Shown: piece after piece, positions 1 through 7,902 of the stretch
Position numbering within the stretch: position 1 is the stretch's first letter
Layout of the letters: each line of letters begins with the position of its first letter
Assembly: GCF_037076455.1 (NCBI RefSeq)
Contig: NZ_AP028679.1
Coordinates: 1,627,501-1,691,500 of the forward strand
Length of the DNA stretch: 64,000 nt
Direction: 5' to 3'
From: Desulfoferula mesophila
Lineage (GTDB): Bacteria > Desulfobacterota > Desulfarculia > Desulfarculales > Desulfarculaceae
The notes under the pieces: model-generated
What the model saw: the letters and a program-made list of their open reading frames with translations, nothing else
Databases searched by the model: none
What the model was told of the DNA's origin: nothing
Translations under genes and position numbers: made by a program

Positions 1-663
1 CCGGCCGGTGGCCCCCCACACCCCGGTGGCGTGGGCGTCGTCGATGACCAACAGAGCGTTTTGCCGCCGGGCCGCGGCCAGCAGCTCCGGCACCGGGGCC
101 AATTCGCCGTCCATGGAAAACACCCCGTCGCTGACCAGCAGCTTTACCCGGTCCGCAGGCCCCTGGGCCAAAAGCTCCTCGGCCCGGGCCGCGTCGCCAT
201 GAGGGAAGACCGCCACCTGGGCGCGGGAAAGACGGCAGGCGTCGATTAGGCTGGCGTGGTTGAGCGCGTCGCTGACGATGAGGTCGCCCTCGCCGGCCAG
301 GGTGCTCACCACCCCCAAGTTGGTCATGTAGCCGGTGGGGAAGAACAGGGCCGCCGGGGCGTGCTTGAAGCGGGCGATGGCCCACTCCAGCTCGAGGTGC
401 GACTCCAGGGTGCCGGAGATGAGGCGGCTGGCCCCGGAGCCGGTGCCGCAGGCGGCGGCCGCCTCCTGGGCCGCGGCGGCCAGGCGGGGGTGCCCGGCCA
501 GGCCCAGGTAGTCGTTGCTGGCCATCAACAGGCAGCGCCGCCCGCGCACGGTGACATGGCGGCCGCAGGCGGGGCCCACCGAAACCAGGCGGCGGGTTAG
601 CCCCACGGCCTGTTTGGCGGCCACCCGGTCTTTAAGAATTTCAAGAACCGGTCGCTCGCCCAT
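1..663 (-). CDS. bioF: 8-amino-7-oxononanoate synthase (KAPA synthase), partial at the window edge
   Basis: PLP-dependent enzyme that condenses pimeloyl-ACP/CoA with L-alanine to give KAPA, the first step of the conserved biotin ring pathway, in the cytoplasm. The 221 visible codons start at the ATG complementary to 661-663, two bases after the bioA stop. Visible alpha-oxoamine synthase motifs, in order: NDYLGLAGHP, GTGSGASRLISGTLESH, FPTGYMTNLG, a HASLIDA block, SDGVFSMDGELAP and DDAHATGVWG (cofactor-binding Asp and His). The C-terminal half with the Schiff-base lysine lies outside the window. Last visible gene of the bioB-bioA-bioF string, so probably translationally coupled to bioA. Identification is seen directly; co-transcription is inferred. 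Confidence 0.95.
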   Translation of the reverse strand, partial: MGERPVLEILKDRVAAKQAVGLTRRLVSVGPACGRHVTVRGRRCLLMASNDYLGLAGHPRLAAAAQEAAAACGTGSGASRLISGTLESHLELEWAIARFKHAPAALFFPTGYMTNLGVVSTLAGEGDLIVSDALNHASLIDACRLSRAQVAVFPHGDAARAEELLAQGPADRVKLLVSDGVFSMDGELAPVPELLAAARRQNALLVIDDAHATGVWGATGR

Positions 664-665
664 GC

Positions 666-2018
666 TCAGGCCTCGGTGACCTCGGCGATGGCCCGGCCCA
701 GGGCGCCCAGCAACAGGTCGATGTCCTGGGTCGTGCTGCTGAGCGGCGGCATGAGCACCACGCTGTCGCCCAGGGGACGGATGATCACTCCGTGGTTGCG
801 GGCGGCCATGATCACCCGGTGGCCCATGCGCTCCCCCGGCTCGTAGGAGGTGTCCGTGGCCTTGTCGGCGCTGAGCTCCACCGCGGCCATGAGCCCGTGC
901 CGGCGCACCTGGACCACGTGATCCAGGGCCGCGATCTTGGCTAGACCTTGGGCGAAATGGGCGATGACCGGGGCGGTGCCCGCCACCACCTGGTTCTTTT
1001 CCATCAGCTCCAGGCTGGCCAGGGCGGCGGCGCAGGCCAGGGGGTTGCCGGTGTAGGTATGGCCGTGGAAAAAGGTCTTGAACTCGTCGAACTCGCCCAA
1101 AAAGGCCTCATACACCCGGTCGGTGGCCATGGTGGCGGCCAGGGGCAGCACCCCGCCGGTGATGCCCTTGCCCAGGCACATCAAATCCGGCTCCACCCCC
1201 TCCTGCTCGCAGGAGAACAGGCTGCCGGTGCGGCCAAAGCCGGTGGCCACCTCGTCGGCGATGAAAAGCACGTCGTGCTTGCGGCAGATCTCCCACAAAC
1301 GGCGCACGTAGCCTTCTGGCTGCACGATGATGCCCGCCGCGCCCTGCACCCGGGGCTCCACGATCAGGCCGCAGATCTCGTCGCCGTGCTCGGCCAGGAT
1401 GGGCTCCAGGGCCTCGGCGCAGGCCAGGCCGCAGGCCGGGTGGGTCAGGCCCAGGGGGCAACGGCGGCAAAAGGGCTGGGGCAGGCGGTGCACCGGGAAG
1501 AGCAGGGGGCCGTAGACCTGGTGGAACAGCTCGATGCCGCCCACGCTCACCGCGCCGATGGTGTCGCCGTGGTAGGCCTCGCCCAGGGCCACGAAGGTCT
1601 TCTTTTCCGGGCGGCCGCTCTGCTGCCAATACTGGTAGGCGATCTTGAGGGCGATCTCCACCGCAGTGGAGCCGCTCTCCGAGTAAAAGGCCTTGTTGAG
1701 TTGGCCGGGGCAGACGCGGGCCAGCTCGGCGGCCAGACGGGCGGCCAGGGGGTGGGTCAGGCCCAGCAGGGTGGAGTGGTCCAAGCGCTCCAGCTGCTCG
1801 CTGATGGCCCGTTTGATGGCCGGGTGGTTATGCCCGTGCACCGTCACCCACAGGGAGCTGACCCCGTCGAAGTAGCGCCGGCCCTCGCTGTCGATCAGGT
1901 AGTTGCCCTCAGCCCGCTCGATGACCAGGGGCGGCTCGCCGGGCCAGAGCCGCATCTGGGTGAAGGGGTGCCAGAGGTGGTCGAAGTCCTGCTGCAAGAT
2001 TTCCTGGGTGTCGCTCAT
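666..2018 (-). CDS. bioA: adenosylmethionine--8-amino-7-oxononanoate aminotransferase
   Basis: Class III PLP aminotransferase that converts KAPA to DAPA using S-adenosylmethionine as amino donor (biotin pathway, cytoplasm). The 450 residues match the usual family length. Visible: N-terminal LWHPFTQM, substrate-side DGVSSLWVTVHGH, YSESGSTAVEIALK (cofactor phosphate), the ADEVATGFGRTG block with the PLP-binding Asp, and the lysine in LGKGITGGVLP, followed by FFHGHTYTGNPLACAAA. It lies three bases downstream of bioB and two bases upstream of bioF, so all three are very probably one transcript under the BirA-type operator near 3050. Nothing looks damaged. Confidence 0.96.
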   Translation of the reverse strand: MSDTQEILQQDFDHLWHPFTQMRLWPGEPPLVIERAEGNYLIDSEGRRYFDGVSSLWVTVHGHNHPAIKRAISEQLERLDHSTLLGLTHPLAARLAAELARVCPGQLNKAFYSESGSTAVEIALKIAYQYWQQSGRPEKKTFVALGEAYHGDTIGAVSVGGIELFHQVYGPLLFPVHRLPQPFCRRCPLGLTHPACGLACAEALEPILAEHGDEICGLIVEPRVQGAAGIIVQPEGYVRRLWEICRKHDVLFIADEVATGFGRTGSLFSCEQEGVEPDLMCLGKGITGGVLPLAATMATDRVYEAFLGEFDEFKTFFHGHTYTGNPLACAAALASLELMEKNQVVAGTAPVIAHFAQGLAKIAALDHVVQVRRHGLMAAVELSADKATDTSYEPGERMGHRVIMAARNHGVIIRPLGDSVVLMPPLSSTTQDIDLLLGALGRAIAEVTEA

Positions 2019-2021
2019 GTC

Positions 2022-3047
2022 CTACTCGCTGAAAAGCCTGGCCGCGGGCCTGAGGCCCAGGGCGGCCAGGTCGTGAATGTCCTCTTGGGGCTGGCGGCCT
2101 TCGGTGGTTAGGTAGTTGCCGATCATGGTGCCCCCGGCCCCGGCCAGGTACATCAGGGGGGCCAGGCTGCCCAGCACTTGCTGGCGGCCGCCGCAGGTAC
2201 GCACCACCGCCTGGGGGTTGAGCAGCTTGAACACCGCCACCGTGGCCAGGGCCTCCAGCGGCCGGAGCGGCGCGCGCTCGGCCATGGGAGTGCCGGGGAT
2301 GGGGGTGAGGAAATTCAGGGGGATGCTCTGGGGGGCCAGCTCGGCCACCGCCGCGGCCAGTTCCACCCGCTCCTCCGGGGTCTCGCCCAGGCCCACGATG
2401 CCGCCCACGCACACCTCCAGTCCCGCGGCCTGGGCCGCTTTGACCGTGTCCACCCGGTCCTTGAAGGAATGGGTGGTGCAGATGCGCGGGAAAAAGCTGG
2501 GCCCGGCCTCCAGGTTGTGGTGGTAGCGCACCAGCCCGGCGTCGGCCAGGCGCCTGGCCCGAGCCTCGTCGATGAGCCCCAGGCTGGCGCAGGGGGCGAT
2601 GACCTGCTCGTTGGTAAGCACCTCCACGGCCCGGCAGATCTCGTCCAGGGCCGCCCCCTGGGGGCATTCCCGGCCGCTGGTGACGATGCCGAAGCGCTGG
2701 GCCCCGGCCTGGGCCGCGGCCCGTCCCCGGCGCACCATCTCCTCGGCGCTCATCAGCGGATACACCTCGGCCTGCCCCTGGTGATGGGCGCTCTGGGCGC
2801 AAAAGGCGCAGTTTTCCGAACAGTGGCCCGAGCGGGCGTTGACGATGGCGCAGAACTCCACCGTGTCGCCCTCGTGCGCGGCCCTCAGGCGGCCGGCGGC
2901 GGCCATGATCTGGCCCAGGGCGGCCAGGTCGTCGGTTTGCAGCCAGGCGGCGGCCAGGGAGGGCTCCAGGGGAGCGCCGTCCATAACCTCCCGTATTGCT
3001 TTGCTTGTTTGCTGGGAAATATCTTCAGGCACGATTGTCAACCTCAT
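2022..3047 (-). CDS. bioB: biotin synthase (radical SAM)
   Basis: Radical-SAM enzyme that inserts sulfur into dethiobiotin to make biotin. The CxxxCxxC cluster motif is in ARSGHCSENCAFCAQSAHH; other family blocks include SGRECPQ, HHNLEAGPSFFPRICTTHS and NFLTPIPGTPM. Start choice: an ATG at 3045-3047 gives 341 aa and keeps the family-like N-terminus (SKAIREVMDGAPLE). The alternative ATG at 2984 has GGGAGG only three bases upstream and would delete that segment. The chosen ATG lies inside the spacer of the operator palindrome, and the predicted promoter would leave only about ten leader bases, so the start is the least certain part. No dethiobiotin synthetase (bioD) is visible in this window. 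Confidence 0.93.
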   Translation of the reverse strand: MRLTIVPEDISQQTSKAIREVMDGAPLEPSLAAAWLQTDDLAALGQIMAAAGRLRAAHEGDTVEFCAIVNARSGHCSENCAFCAQSAHHQGQAEVYPLMSAEEMVRRGRAAAQAGAQRFGIVTSGRECPQGAALDEICRAVEVLTNEQVIAPCASLGLIDEARARRLADAGLVRYHHNLEAGPSFFPRICTTHSFKDRVDTVKAAQAAGLEVCVGGIVGLGETPEERVELAAAVAELAPQSIPLNFLTPIPGTPMAERAPLRPLEALATVAVFKLLNPQAVVRTCGGRQQVLGSLAPLMYLAGAGGTMIGNYLTTEGRQPQEDIHDLAALGLRPAARLFSE

Positions 3048-3067
3048 TTGATAAACGGTTGACAATC
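3033..3067. promoter_or_regulatory. BirA-type operator in front of bioB
   Basis: Perfect inverted repeat GATTGTCAACC (3033-3043), 13-base spacer, GGTTGACAATC (3057-3067). Its core TTGTCAACC-N13-GGTTGACAA closely resembles the widely conserved BirA box TTGTAAACC-N(13-16)-GGTTTACAA described for bacteria whose BirA has a helix-turn-helix. The neighbouring birA encodes such an N-terminal domain, so biotin-dependent repression of bioBAF is the natural reading. The palindrome is seen in the sequence; the binding protein is inferred. Confidence 0.8.
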
Positions 3068-3092
3068 TACCAGCCAAATAGGAGGTTGGCAA
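3064..3092 (-). promoter_or_regulatory. Candidate sigma-70 promoter of bioBAF
   Basis: Read on the minus strand: TTGCCA (complement of 3087-3092), a 17-base spacer, TAGATT (complement of 3064-3069). The -10 hexamer overlaps the first arm of the BirA-type palindrome, so a bound repressor would cover the transcription start. No better promoter is seen between birA and bioB. Confidence 0.5.
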
Positions 3093-3115
3093 GGGCGATC
3101 AAGCGGTTGCGCGGG

Positions 3116-4117
3116 CTAGGCCAGGACCTCCCAGTCCAGCAGGCTCACGTCGCCGTGGTGGATGGGGCTGACCTTGCCCCCTTCTTCTTCCAGGAGCAGG
3201 GCCCCTTCCGGGGCGAAGCCCACCGCCTTGCCCCGGCGCACGGCTTGGCCCTCGCGCACCGTGACCTCCAGGCCCAGGATCAGGGAACGCCGGGCGTATT
3301 CCCGGGCCAGTTCCTCGCCGCCTCCGGCCATGAACTCCTCATGCAGGGCGCTCATCTCTCCCAGGATCTGGGCCAGCAGGGTGGCCCGGTTCCAGGCATG
3401 GCCCGTGGCGGCGGCCAGGCTCATGGCCGGCTGGTCCAGCCCGGCCAGCCACTGGGCGTCCTGGTTCACGTTGAGCCCCACCCCCACCACGGCGTATTCC
3501 ACCGCCTCGGCCCGGCTGGTGAACTCGGTGAGCACCCCGGCCAGCTTCTTGCCCTCCAGGTACACGTCGTTGGGCCACTTGATGGCCGCGTCCACCCCGC
3601 CGTGTTTTTGCAGGGCCCGGCACACGGCCAGGGAGATGAGGTTGTTCAGGGCGAAGACCCGCCGGAGCCCCAGGCTGGGCCGCAGGATCAGGGAGAAGAG
3701 CAGGGCGCTGCCCTTGGGGGCCTGCCAGCGCCGGTCCAGGCGGCCCCGCCCCGCGCTCTGGTGCTCGGCCACCAGGCAGGCGCCGTGGGGAGCCCCGGCC
3801 TCGGCCTGGCGGCGGGCCTCCAGGTTGGTGGAGTCTATCTCGTCGAAGTGGATCAGGGGCAGGCCCAGGGAGCCGGGGGCCAGGCGCGCCTCCACCATGG
3901 CCGGCAAGAGCAGCGGCGGCTCGCTCACCAGGCGGTAACCCCGCCTCGGCGCGGCCTCGATCTCCAGGCCCTGGGCCCGAAGCGAGGTGACCACCTTGGC
4001 CACCGCCGCCCGGCTGATGCCCAGGCGCTGGGCCATGTCCTGGCCCGAGCGCTCGCCGTTGCCCCTTAGCAGCAGGCGCAGCACCTGTCCGGCGGTGGTG
4101 GCGGGCCCTTCGCTCAA
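3116..4117 (-). CDS. birA: Bifunctional biotin--[acetyl-CoA-carboxylase] ligase / biotin operon repressor
   Basis: Activates biotin to biotinyl-AMP, transfers it to carboxyl-carrier proteins, and probably represses the bio operon. The 333-residue protein has an N-terminal winged helix (residues about 10-60, with MAQRLGISRAAVAKVV as recognition region), then the ligase domain with the adenylate loop SAGRGRLDRRW, KWPNDVYLEGKKLAGVL and a C-terminal SH3-like part. Proposed start: TTG at 4115-4117, overlapping the upstream phosphatase stop as TTGA, which implies translational coupling. An alternative internal start would clip the DNA-binding domain. The HTH agrees with the palindrome found just downstream of the gene. 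Confidence 0.93.
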   Translation of the reverse strand: MSEGPATTAGQVLRLLLRGNGERSGQDMAQRLGISRAAVAKVVTSLRAQGLEIEAAPRRGYRLVSEPPLLLPAMVEARLAPGSLGLPLIHFDEIDSTNLEARRQAEAGAPHGACLVAEHQSAGRGRLDRRWQAPKGSALLFSLILRPSLGLRRVFALNNLISLAVCRALQKHGGVDAAIKWPNDVYLEGKKLAGVLTEFTSRAEAVEYAVVGVGLNVNQDAQWLAGLDQPAMSLAAATGHAWNRATLLAQILGEMSALHEEFMAGGGEELAREYARRSLILGLEVTVREGQAVRRGKAVGFAPEGALLLEEEGGKVSPIHHGDVSLLDWEVLA

Positions 4118-4920
4118 AGCGGCCGTTCCAGGGCGGCCAGCACCGCGTGGTTGAAACCGGCCGGACCGGCCAGAGGCTCCTTGGTCAGCCCTTCCAACTC
4201 CACCGGGGCGTGGCTGCCGTCGGGGCGGGCCACCAAGACCGGCCGCTCCACCGCCTGGAACATGCTCAGGTCGTTGGGCGCGTCGCCCAGGGCCATGGTC
4301 ACCAGGTCGGGATCGCGCTTGGCGTAGAGCACCGAGAGCAGGCGCACCGCCTTGCCCTTGTCGCCCCCGCCCAGCAGATGCCAGAAGCGGCCCCCCTGGG
4401 TAAGCTGCAGGCCCGCCTCCTCGGCCGCCCGCACCAGGGCCTCTCCCGCCGCTTGGTCGGCCGGGGGCAGGATGGGTTCGTTGAACTCGCGGCGGCGGGC
4501 CTGGGCCGCCTGCTCCTTGCTCAGGCCGGTGAGCTTGGCCACCTCGTGGTCGCTCATCTCGCTGAAGCCCTGGAGCCTCAGCTGGTCCTTGAATACGGCC
4601 ATGCGCTGGCGCACCTCGGCGATGGGCAGGCCGATCTCCAGAACCTTCCAGCCCCCGCCCGCCTCGATCCAGTGCTCGCCCTTGACCACCGGGTTGCCCT
4701 CGGGCGCGAAGACCCCGCCCCCGTTCTCGGCGATGATGGGCGCGTCCAGGCCCAACTCGGCGTGCAGGGGGATCATCTCGGCCCGGGTCTTGGAAGAGCA
4801 CAGCACCAGCGCGAGGCCCCGCTTTTTGATCTCGTCCAGGGCGGGCAGGGCCGGTTGATAGGAATAGGTGTGGTGATCCAGCAGGGTCCCGTCCAAGTCG
4901 CTGAAGATCACCAAACCCAT
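4114..4920 (-). CDS. HAD-superfamily phosphatase, mannosyl-3-phosphoglycerate phosphatase (MpgP/YedP) family
   Basis: 268 aa soluble HAD phosphatase. Motif I is FSDLDGTLLDHHTYSY (nucleophile and acid Asp), motif II is CSSKT, and motif IV is GDAPNDLSMF. The Cof-type cap between about residues 85 and 190 contains GGVFAPEGN and the GFSEMSDHEVAKLTGL block of the mannosyl/glucosyl-3-phosphoglycerate phosphatase family. That family dephosphorylates the precursor of the compatible solute mannosylglycerate or glucosylglycerate, but no matching synthase is visible here, so the substrate stays open. It lies between thiC (3-base gap) and birA (4-base overlap), an odd place for an osmolyte gene; it may serve another sugar phosphate. 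Confidence 0.82.
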   Translation of the reverse strand: MGLVIFSDLDGTLLDHHTYSYQPALPALDEIKKRGLALVLCSSKTRAEMIPLHAELGLDAPIIAENGGGVFAPEGNPVVKGEHWIEAGGGWKVLEIGLPIAEVRQRMAVFKDQLRLQGFSEMSDHEVAKLTGLSKEQAAQARRREFNEPILPPADQAAGEALVRAAEEAGLQLTQGGRFWHLLGGGDKGKAVRLLSVLYAKRDPDLVTMALGDAPNDLSMFQAVERPVLVARPDGSHAPVELEGLTKEPLAGPAGFNHAVLAALERPL

Positions 4921-4923
4921 GTC

Positions 4924-6225
4924 TTAGTCCTTTCCGTGCAGATGCTCGTTGACCAGCTTCATGGCGCAATACTTGCCGCACATGGTGCAGACCTCCTCTT
5001 CGCCGGGAGGGCTGCCCGCGCGCATGGCCTTGGCGGTCTTGGGATCCAGGCACAGCTCGAACATGGCGTCCCAGTCCATGGCCTTGCGGGCTTGGGCCAT
5101 GGCCCGGTCGCGGGCGATGGCCGCCTGGTTGCCCCGGGCAATGTCCGCCGCGTGGGCCGCGATGCGCGTGGTTATCACCCCTTCATATACATCATTGGGG
5201 CCGGGTAGGGCCAGATGTTCGCTGGGGGTCACGTAGCACAGGAAGTCGGCTCCGGCCCAGGCGGCCAGGGCCCCGCCGATGGCGCAGGCCACGTGGTCGT
5301 GCCCGGCGGCGATGTCGGTGACCAGGGGGCCCAGCACGTAGAAAGGCGCGCCGTGGCACAGGCGCTTTTGCAGCACCACGTTGGCCTGCACCTGGTCCAG
5401 GGGCACGTGGCCCGGGCCCTCGATCATCACCTGCACCCCGGCGTCCCAGGCCCGCTGGGTCAGGGCCCCCAGGGTGATCAGCTCGCTCACCTGGGCCCGG
5501 TCGGTGGCGTCGGCCAGGCAGCCGGGCCTCAGGCCGTCGCCCAACGACAGGGTTACGTCGTGCTTCTGGCAGATGTCCAAGAGGCGGTCGTATTGTTCGT
5601 ACAGGGGGTTTTCCTGCTCATTGGCCAGCATCCAGCAGGTAAGGAAGGAGCCGCCCCGGCTCACCACGTCGGTGATGCGCCCTTCGGAGCGCAGGTGCTC
5701 CACGGCCGCCCGGGTCACCCCGCAGTGCACGGTCATGAAGTCCACTCCCTCGGCGGCCTGCTGCTCGATCACCCGGAAGAGATCCTCGGCGGTGATGTCG
5801 ATGATGCCTCGGCCCTCGGCGGTGACCTCCACTGCGGCCTGGTAGATGGGCACCGTGCCCACCGGCACCGGGCTCAGATTGAGCACTTGGCGGCGCATGG
5901 CGGTCAGGTCGCCGCCGGTGGAAAGGTCCATCACCGCGTCGGCTCCCGCCTCCAGGGCGGCGGCCAGCTTTTCGGCCTCCTCGACCGGGTCGCAGCGGTC
6001 CGGGCTGGAGCCCAGGTTGGCGTTGACCTTCACGCTCAGCCCCTGGCCCACCCCGCGGGGCGCCAGGCTGGTGTGGCCGGGGTTGGCCGGAATGGCTATC
6101 TTGCCTTGGGCCACCAGCTCGCGGATGCTTCCCGCGTCCTGGCCCTCTTGGGCGGCGACTTGTTCCATGGCCGGGGTAATCTTACCGGCGCGGGCCGCCT
6201 GCAGTTGGGTTTCGCTCATGATCAT
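4924..6225 (-). CDS. thiC: Phosphomethylpyrimidine synthase (HMP-P synthase)
   Basis: Radical-SAM enzyme that rearranges aminoimidazole ribotide to hydroxymethylpyrimidine phosphate, the thiamine pyrimidine. 433 aa, which is the short ThiC form without the long N-terminal extension. Visible family blocks: IAIPANPGHTSLAPRGVG, MDLSTGGD, DFMTVHCGVTR, SRGGSFL, GDGLRPG, EGPGHVPLDQ. The C-terminal cluster site is CTMCGKYC (CxxCxxxC), near residue 413. The start overlaps the thiD-thiN stop by four bases, indicating coupling. Controlled by the TPP riboswitch upstream of thiD. Confidence 0.96.
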   Translation of the reverse strand: MIMSETQLQAARAGKITPAMEQVAAQEGQDAGSIRELVAQGKIAIPANPGHTSLAPRGVGQGLSVKVNANLGSSPDRCDPVEEAEKLAAALEAGADAVMDLSTGGDLTAMRRQVLNLSPVPVGTVPIYQAAVEVTAEGRGIIDITAEDLFRVIEQQAAEGVDFMTVHCGVTRAAVEHLRSEGRITDVVSRGGSFLTCWMLANEQENPLYEQYDRLLDICQKHDVTLSLGDGLRPGCLADATDRAQVSELITLGALTQRAWDAGVQVMIEGPGHVPLDQVQANVVLQKRLCHGAPFYVLGPLVTDIAAGHDHVACAIGGALAAWAGADFLCYVTPSEHLALPGPNDVYEGVITTRIAAHAADIARGNQAAIARDRAMAQARKAMDWDAMFELCLDPKTAKAMRAGSPPGEEEVCTMCGKYCAMKLVNEHLHGKD

Positions 6226-7565
6226 GCTCCCTGGCCGGCCAAAAGCAGCAGCCGATCCACTATAGCGCCCGGATTACGGGCCAAAAGCCTGAGTACCGGC
6301 TCCTTGCCGGACTCGCCGCGGTCGAATATCACCTCGGGCACCTTGCCCAGGCGCCGAATAACTTCCGTGGTCCCCCATTCCAGGGAGGAGCCTTCCCTCT
6401 GCTTGACTTCAGGGGGCTCCTCGGCCCGGGAAAACTCGCCCACGCTCCAGCCCAGGGAGCGGGCCCGCTCCACCAGGGCCTCGTCGAAGCGGCAGGCCAT
6501 GGCGGCGCGCATGTTGGGGTCCGCGGCCATGGCCGCCAAGACGATCTTGGCCACGTGACTGCTGGCCCCGGGGCGCACCGGACCGGCGGCCTTGAGGCGG
6601 GGCCCTATGTTGGTGATGCGCCCGGCCACGGCCAGCACATCTTGGGCCGAGACCGCACCGGGCAGGGCATAGCCCAGCTGGCCGCGTACCTCGGGGATCA
6701 TCTCCCCCAGGCCGGACACCCCTTCCATGCGCTCGATGGCCGCGTCCATCTCGGCCAGGCAGGGACCCAGCTCCAGGCGCGGCCCCAGGTCGGCCAGGGC
6801 GTTCACCGGGCCGTGGCCGTGGCCCAAGACCAACCCTCCGGCAATGGCCCGGCGCACCAGCAAACGGGCCCGCTCCACCGCCGGGGCCAGCTCCCAGCCC
6901 TGGGCCAGCAAAGAGGCGATGGCCGTGGCCAGGGTGCAGCCGGTGCCGTGGGTGTGGGGGGTTTCGATGCGCGGGGCGCTGAAAAACAGGCTCTCGCGGC
7001 CGTCATAGAGCAGGTCGCCGGGCTCGCCCTGCAAATGGCCTCCCTTGACCAGGGCCGCCCCCGCTCCCAGGGCCACCAGCGCGGCCGCCGCGTCTTCCAT
7101 GGCCGCGCGGCTGCGCACCTCGCGGCCTAAAAGGGCCTCGGCCTCGTCCAGGTTGGGGGTGACCAGGGTGGCCCGGGGCAAGAGCAGAAGCTTGAGCGCC
7201 TCCACCGCTTGGGGATCCAGCAAGACGCCGCCGCCCTTGGACACCATCACCGGGTCGACCACCACCGGAACCTTGGTAAGGCCCAGCAGCTTGGCCACCA
7301 GTTCCACCAGCTCGGCCGAGTGCAGCATGCCGGTCTTTACCGCGTCCATGCCGATGTCCTCGGCCACGGCGGCGAACTGCTGCTCCACAAAGTCCAGGGG
7401 CGTCGGGTGCACCGCGCGCACCTCTTTGGTGTTTTGGGCCGTCAGGGCGGTTATCACGGTCATGGCGTGGGCCCCCAGGGCCGCCGCCGCCTTCAGGTCG
7501 GCCTGAATCCCCGCGCCGCCGCCGCTGTCGGAACCGGCTATTATCAAGACCCTGGCTGGGGTCAT
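6222..7565 (-). CDS. thiD: Fused HMP/HMP-P kinase (ThiD) and thiamine-phosphate synthase (ThiN)
   Basis: 447 aa. Residues about 1-265 are the ribokinase-fold ThiD: AGSDSGGGAGIQADLKA, DPVMVSKGG, TPNLDEAEALLGR, and the anion-hole HTHGTGCTLATAIA. Residues about 280-445 match ThiN: MIPEVRGQLGYALPGA, GRITNIGPRLKAAGPVRPGASSH split around the catalytic region, then KVPEVIFDRGESGKEPVLRLLA. ThiN joins HMP-PP and the thiazole phosphate, replacing ThiE; the ThiD-ThiN fusion is known in archaea and several anaerobic bacteria. Start: ATG at 7563-7565 with GGAGG seven bases upstream; a TTG two codons earlier is less likely. First gene after the riboswitch. Confidence 0.95.
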   Translation of the reverse strand: MTPARVLIIAGSDSGGGAGIQADLKAAAALGAHAMTVITALTAQNTKEVRAVHPTPLDFVEQQFAAVAEDIGMDAVKTGMLHSAELVELVAKLLGLTKVPVVVDPVMVSKGGGVLLDPQAVEALKLLLLPRATLVTPNLDEAEALLGREVRSRAAMEDAAAALVALGAGAALVKGGHLQGEPGDLLYDGRESLFFSAPRIETPHTHGTGCTLATAIASLLAQGWELAPAVERARLLVRRAIAGGLVLGHGHGPVNALADLGPRLELGPCLAEMDAAIERMEGVSGLGEMIPEVRGQLGYALPGAVSAQDVLAVAGRITNIGPRLKAAGPVRPGASSHVAKIVLAAMAADPNMRAAMACRFDEALVERARSLGWSVGEFSRAEEPPEVKQREGSSLEWGTTEVIRRLGKVPEVIFDRGESGKEPVLRLLARNPGAIVDRLLLLAGQGA

Positions 7566-7585
7566 GGTCAAACCTCCGTTAGAGC

Positions 7586-7616
7586 AAAAAACAAGGGCCG
7601 CCGTAGTTGGCGGCCC
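7586..7616 (-). terminator. Intrinsic terminator in the thiamine leader (riboswitch expression platform)
   Basis: On the minus strand, GGGCCGCC pairs with GGCGGCCC around a six-base loop (7595-7616) and is followed by a run of U (A-run at 7586-7591 on the plus strand). It lies between the TPP aptamer and the thiD start, where a ligand-controlled terminator is expected. Confidence 0.85.
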
Positions 7617-7658
7617 CGCTCGATCAGGGTGCTAATAAAGCTCCTTAAACGGGCGGGC

Positions 7659-7750
7659 CGTTCCCTACGCCGGGATTAACCGGATCAGGTTCAAGGGGTC
7701 GCTCCGCCTGGGCGTCGCTCTCAGCCTCGCATGAGGCACCCCCCGGCCCA
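7659..7750 (-). ncRNA. TPP riboswitch (THI element)
   Basis: On the minus strand the THI-box signatures appear in order: GGGGGTGCC, GGCTGAGA (the pyrimidine-sensing CUGAGA), then CCCTTGAACCTGATCCGG, and the closing GGCGTAGGGA. This is the canonical thiamine pyrophosphate aptamer, 90 bases upstream of thiD. With the downstream terminator it should switch off thiD-thiN and thiC when TPP is plentiful, and perhaps affect genes further down. Confidence 0.96.
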
Positions 7751-7757
7751 CGTAGCA

Positions 7758-7786
7758 ACCCTATCAAGAGGCCGGTTGGTAGTCAA
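7758..7786 (-). promoter_or_regulatory. Promoter of the thiamine/biotin block
   Basis: Minus strand TTGACT (complement of 7781-7786), exactly 17 bases, TAGGGT (complement of 7758-7763). The predicted start falls about at the first base of the TPP aptamer, as usual for riboswitch leaders. Confidence 0.65.
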
Positions 7787-7815
7787 TAAGGGTTCAAGTG
7801 TTGTCTTATCGTTTC

Positions 7816-7844
7816 TTGACGGCCATCCTGGCGGGTCATATAGT
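7816..7844 (+). promoter_or_regulatory. Promoter of the mla operon
   Basis: TTGACG (7816-7821), 17-base spacer, TATAGT (7839-7844): a strong sigma-70 match. It lies downstream of the first possible GTG codon of the mlaE frame (7798), which argues for the later ATG at 7903. It is divergent from the thiamine promoter, with only about 30 bases between them. Confidence 0.7.
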
Positions 7845-7902
7845 GGGGAACGTTGAACCCTTATCGGCACGTTTACCGGTGCCGGGCGGAGAAGATGCTG
7901 CC

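Noticed and set aside
948-2111. Long plus-strand frame (387 codons) across bioA
   Set aside because: Antisense shadow of bioA in high-GC DNA; low-complexity Gly/Ala/His composition and no family motifs.
3116-5053. One 645-codon minus-strand frame covering birA and the phosphatase
   Set aside because: Only its last 333 codons are BirA; the earlier part is out of frame with the phosphatase and thiC, which have clear motifs in other frames.
7798-7902. Longer mlaE start at GTG 7798
   Set aside because: A good sigma-70 promoter (7816-7844) lies inside the extension and a ribosome site precedes ATG 7903.
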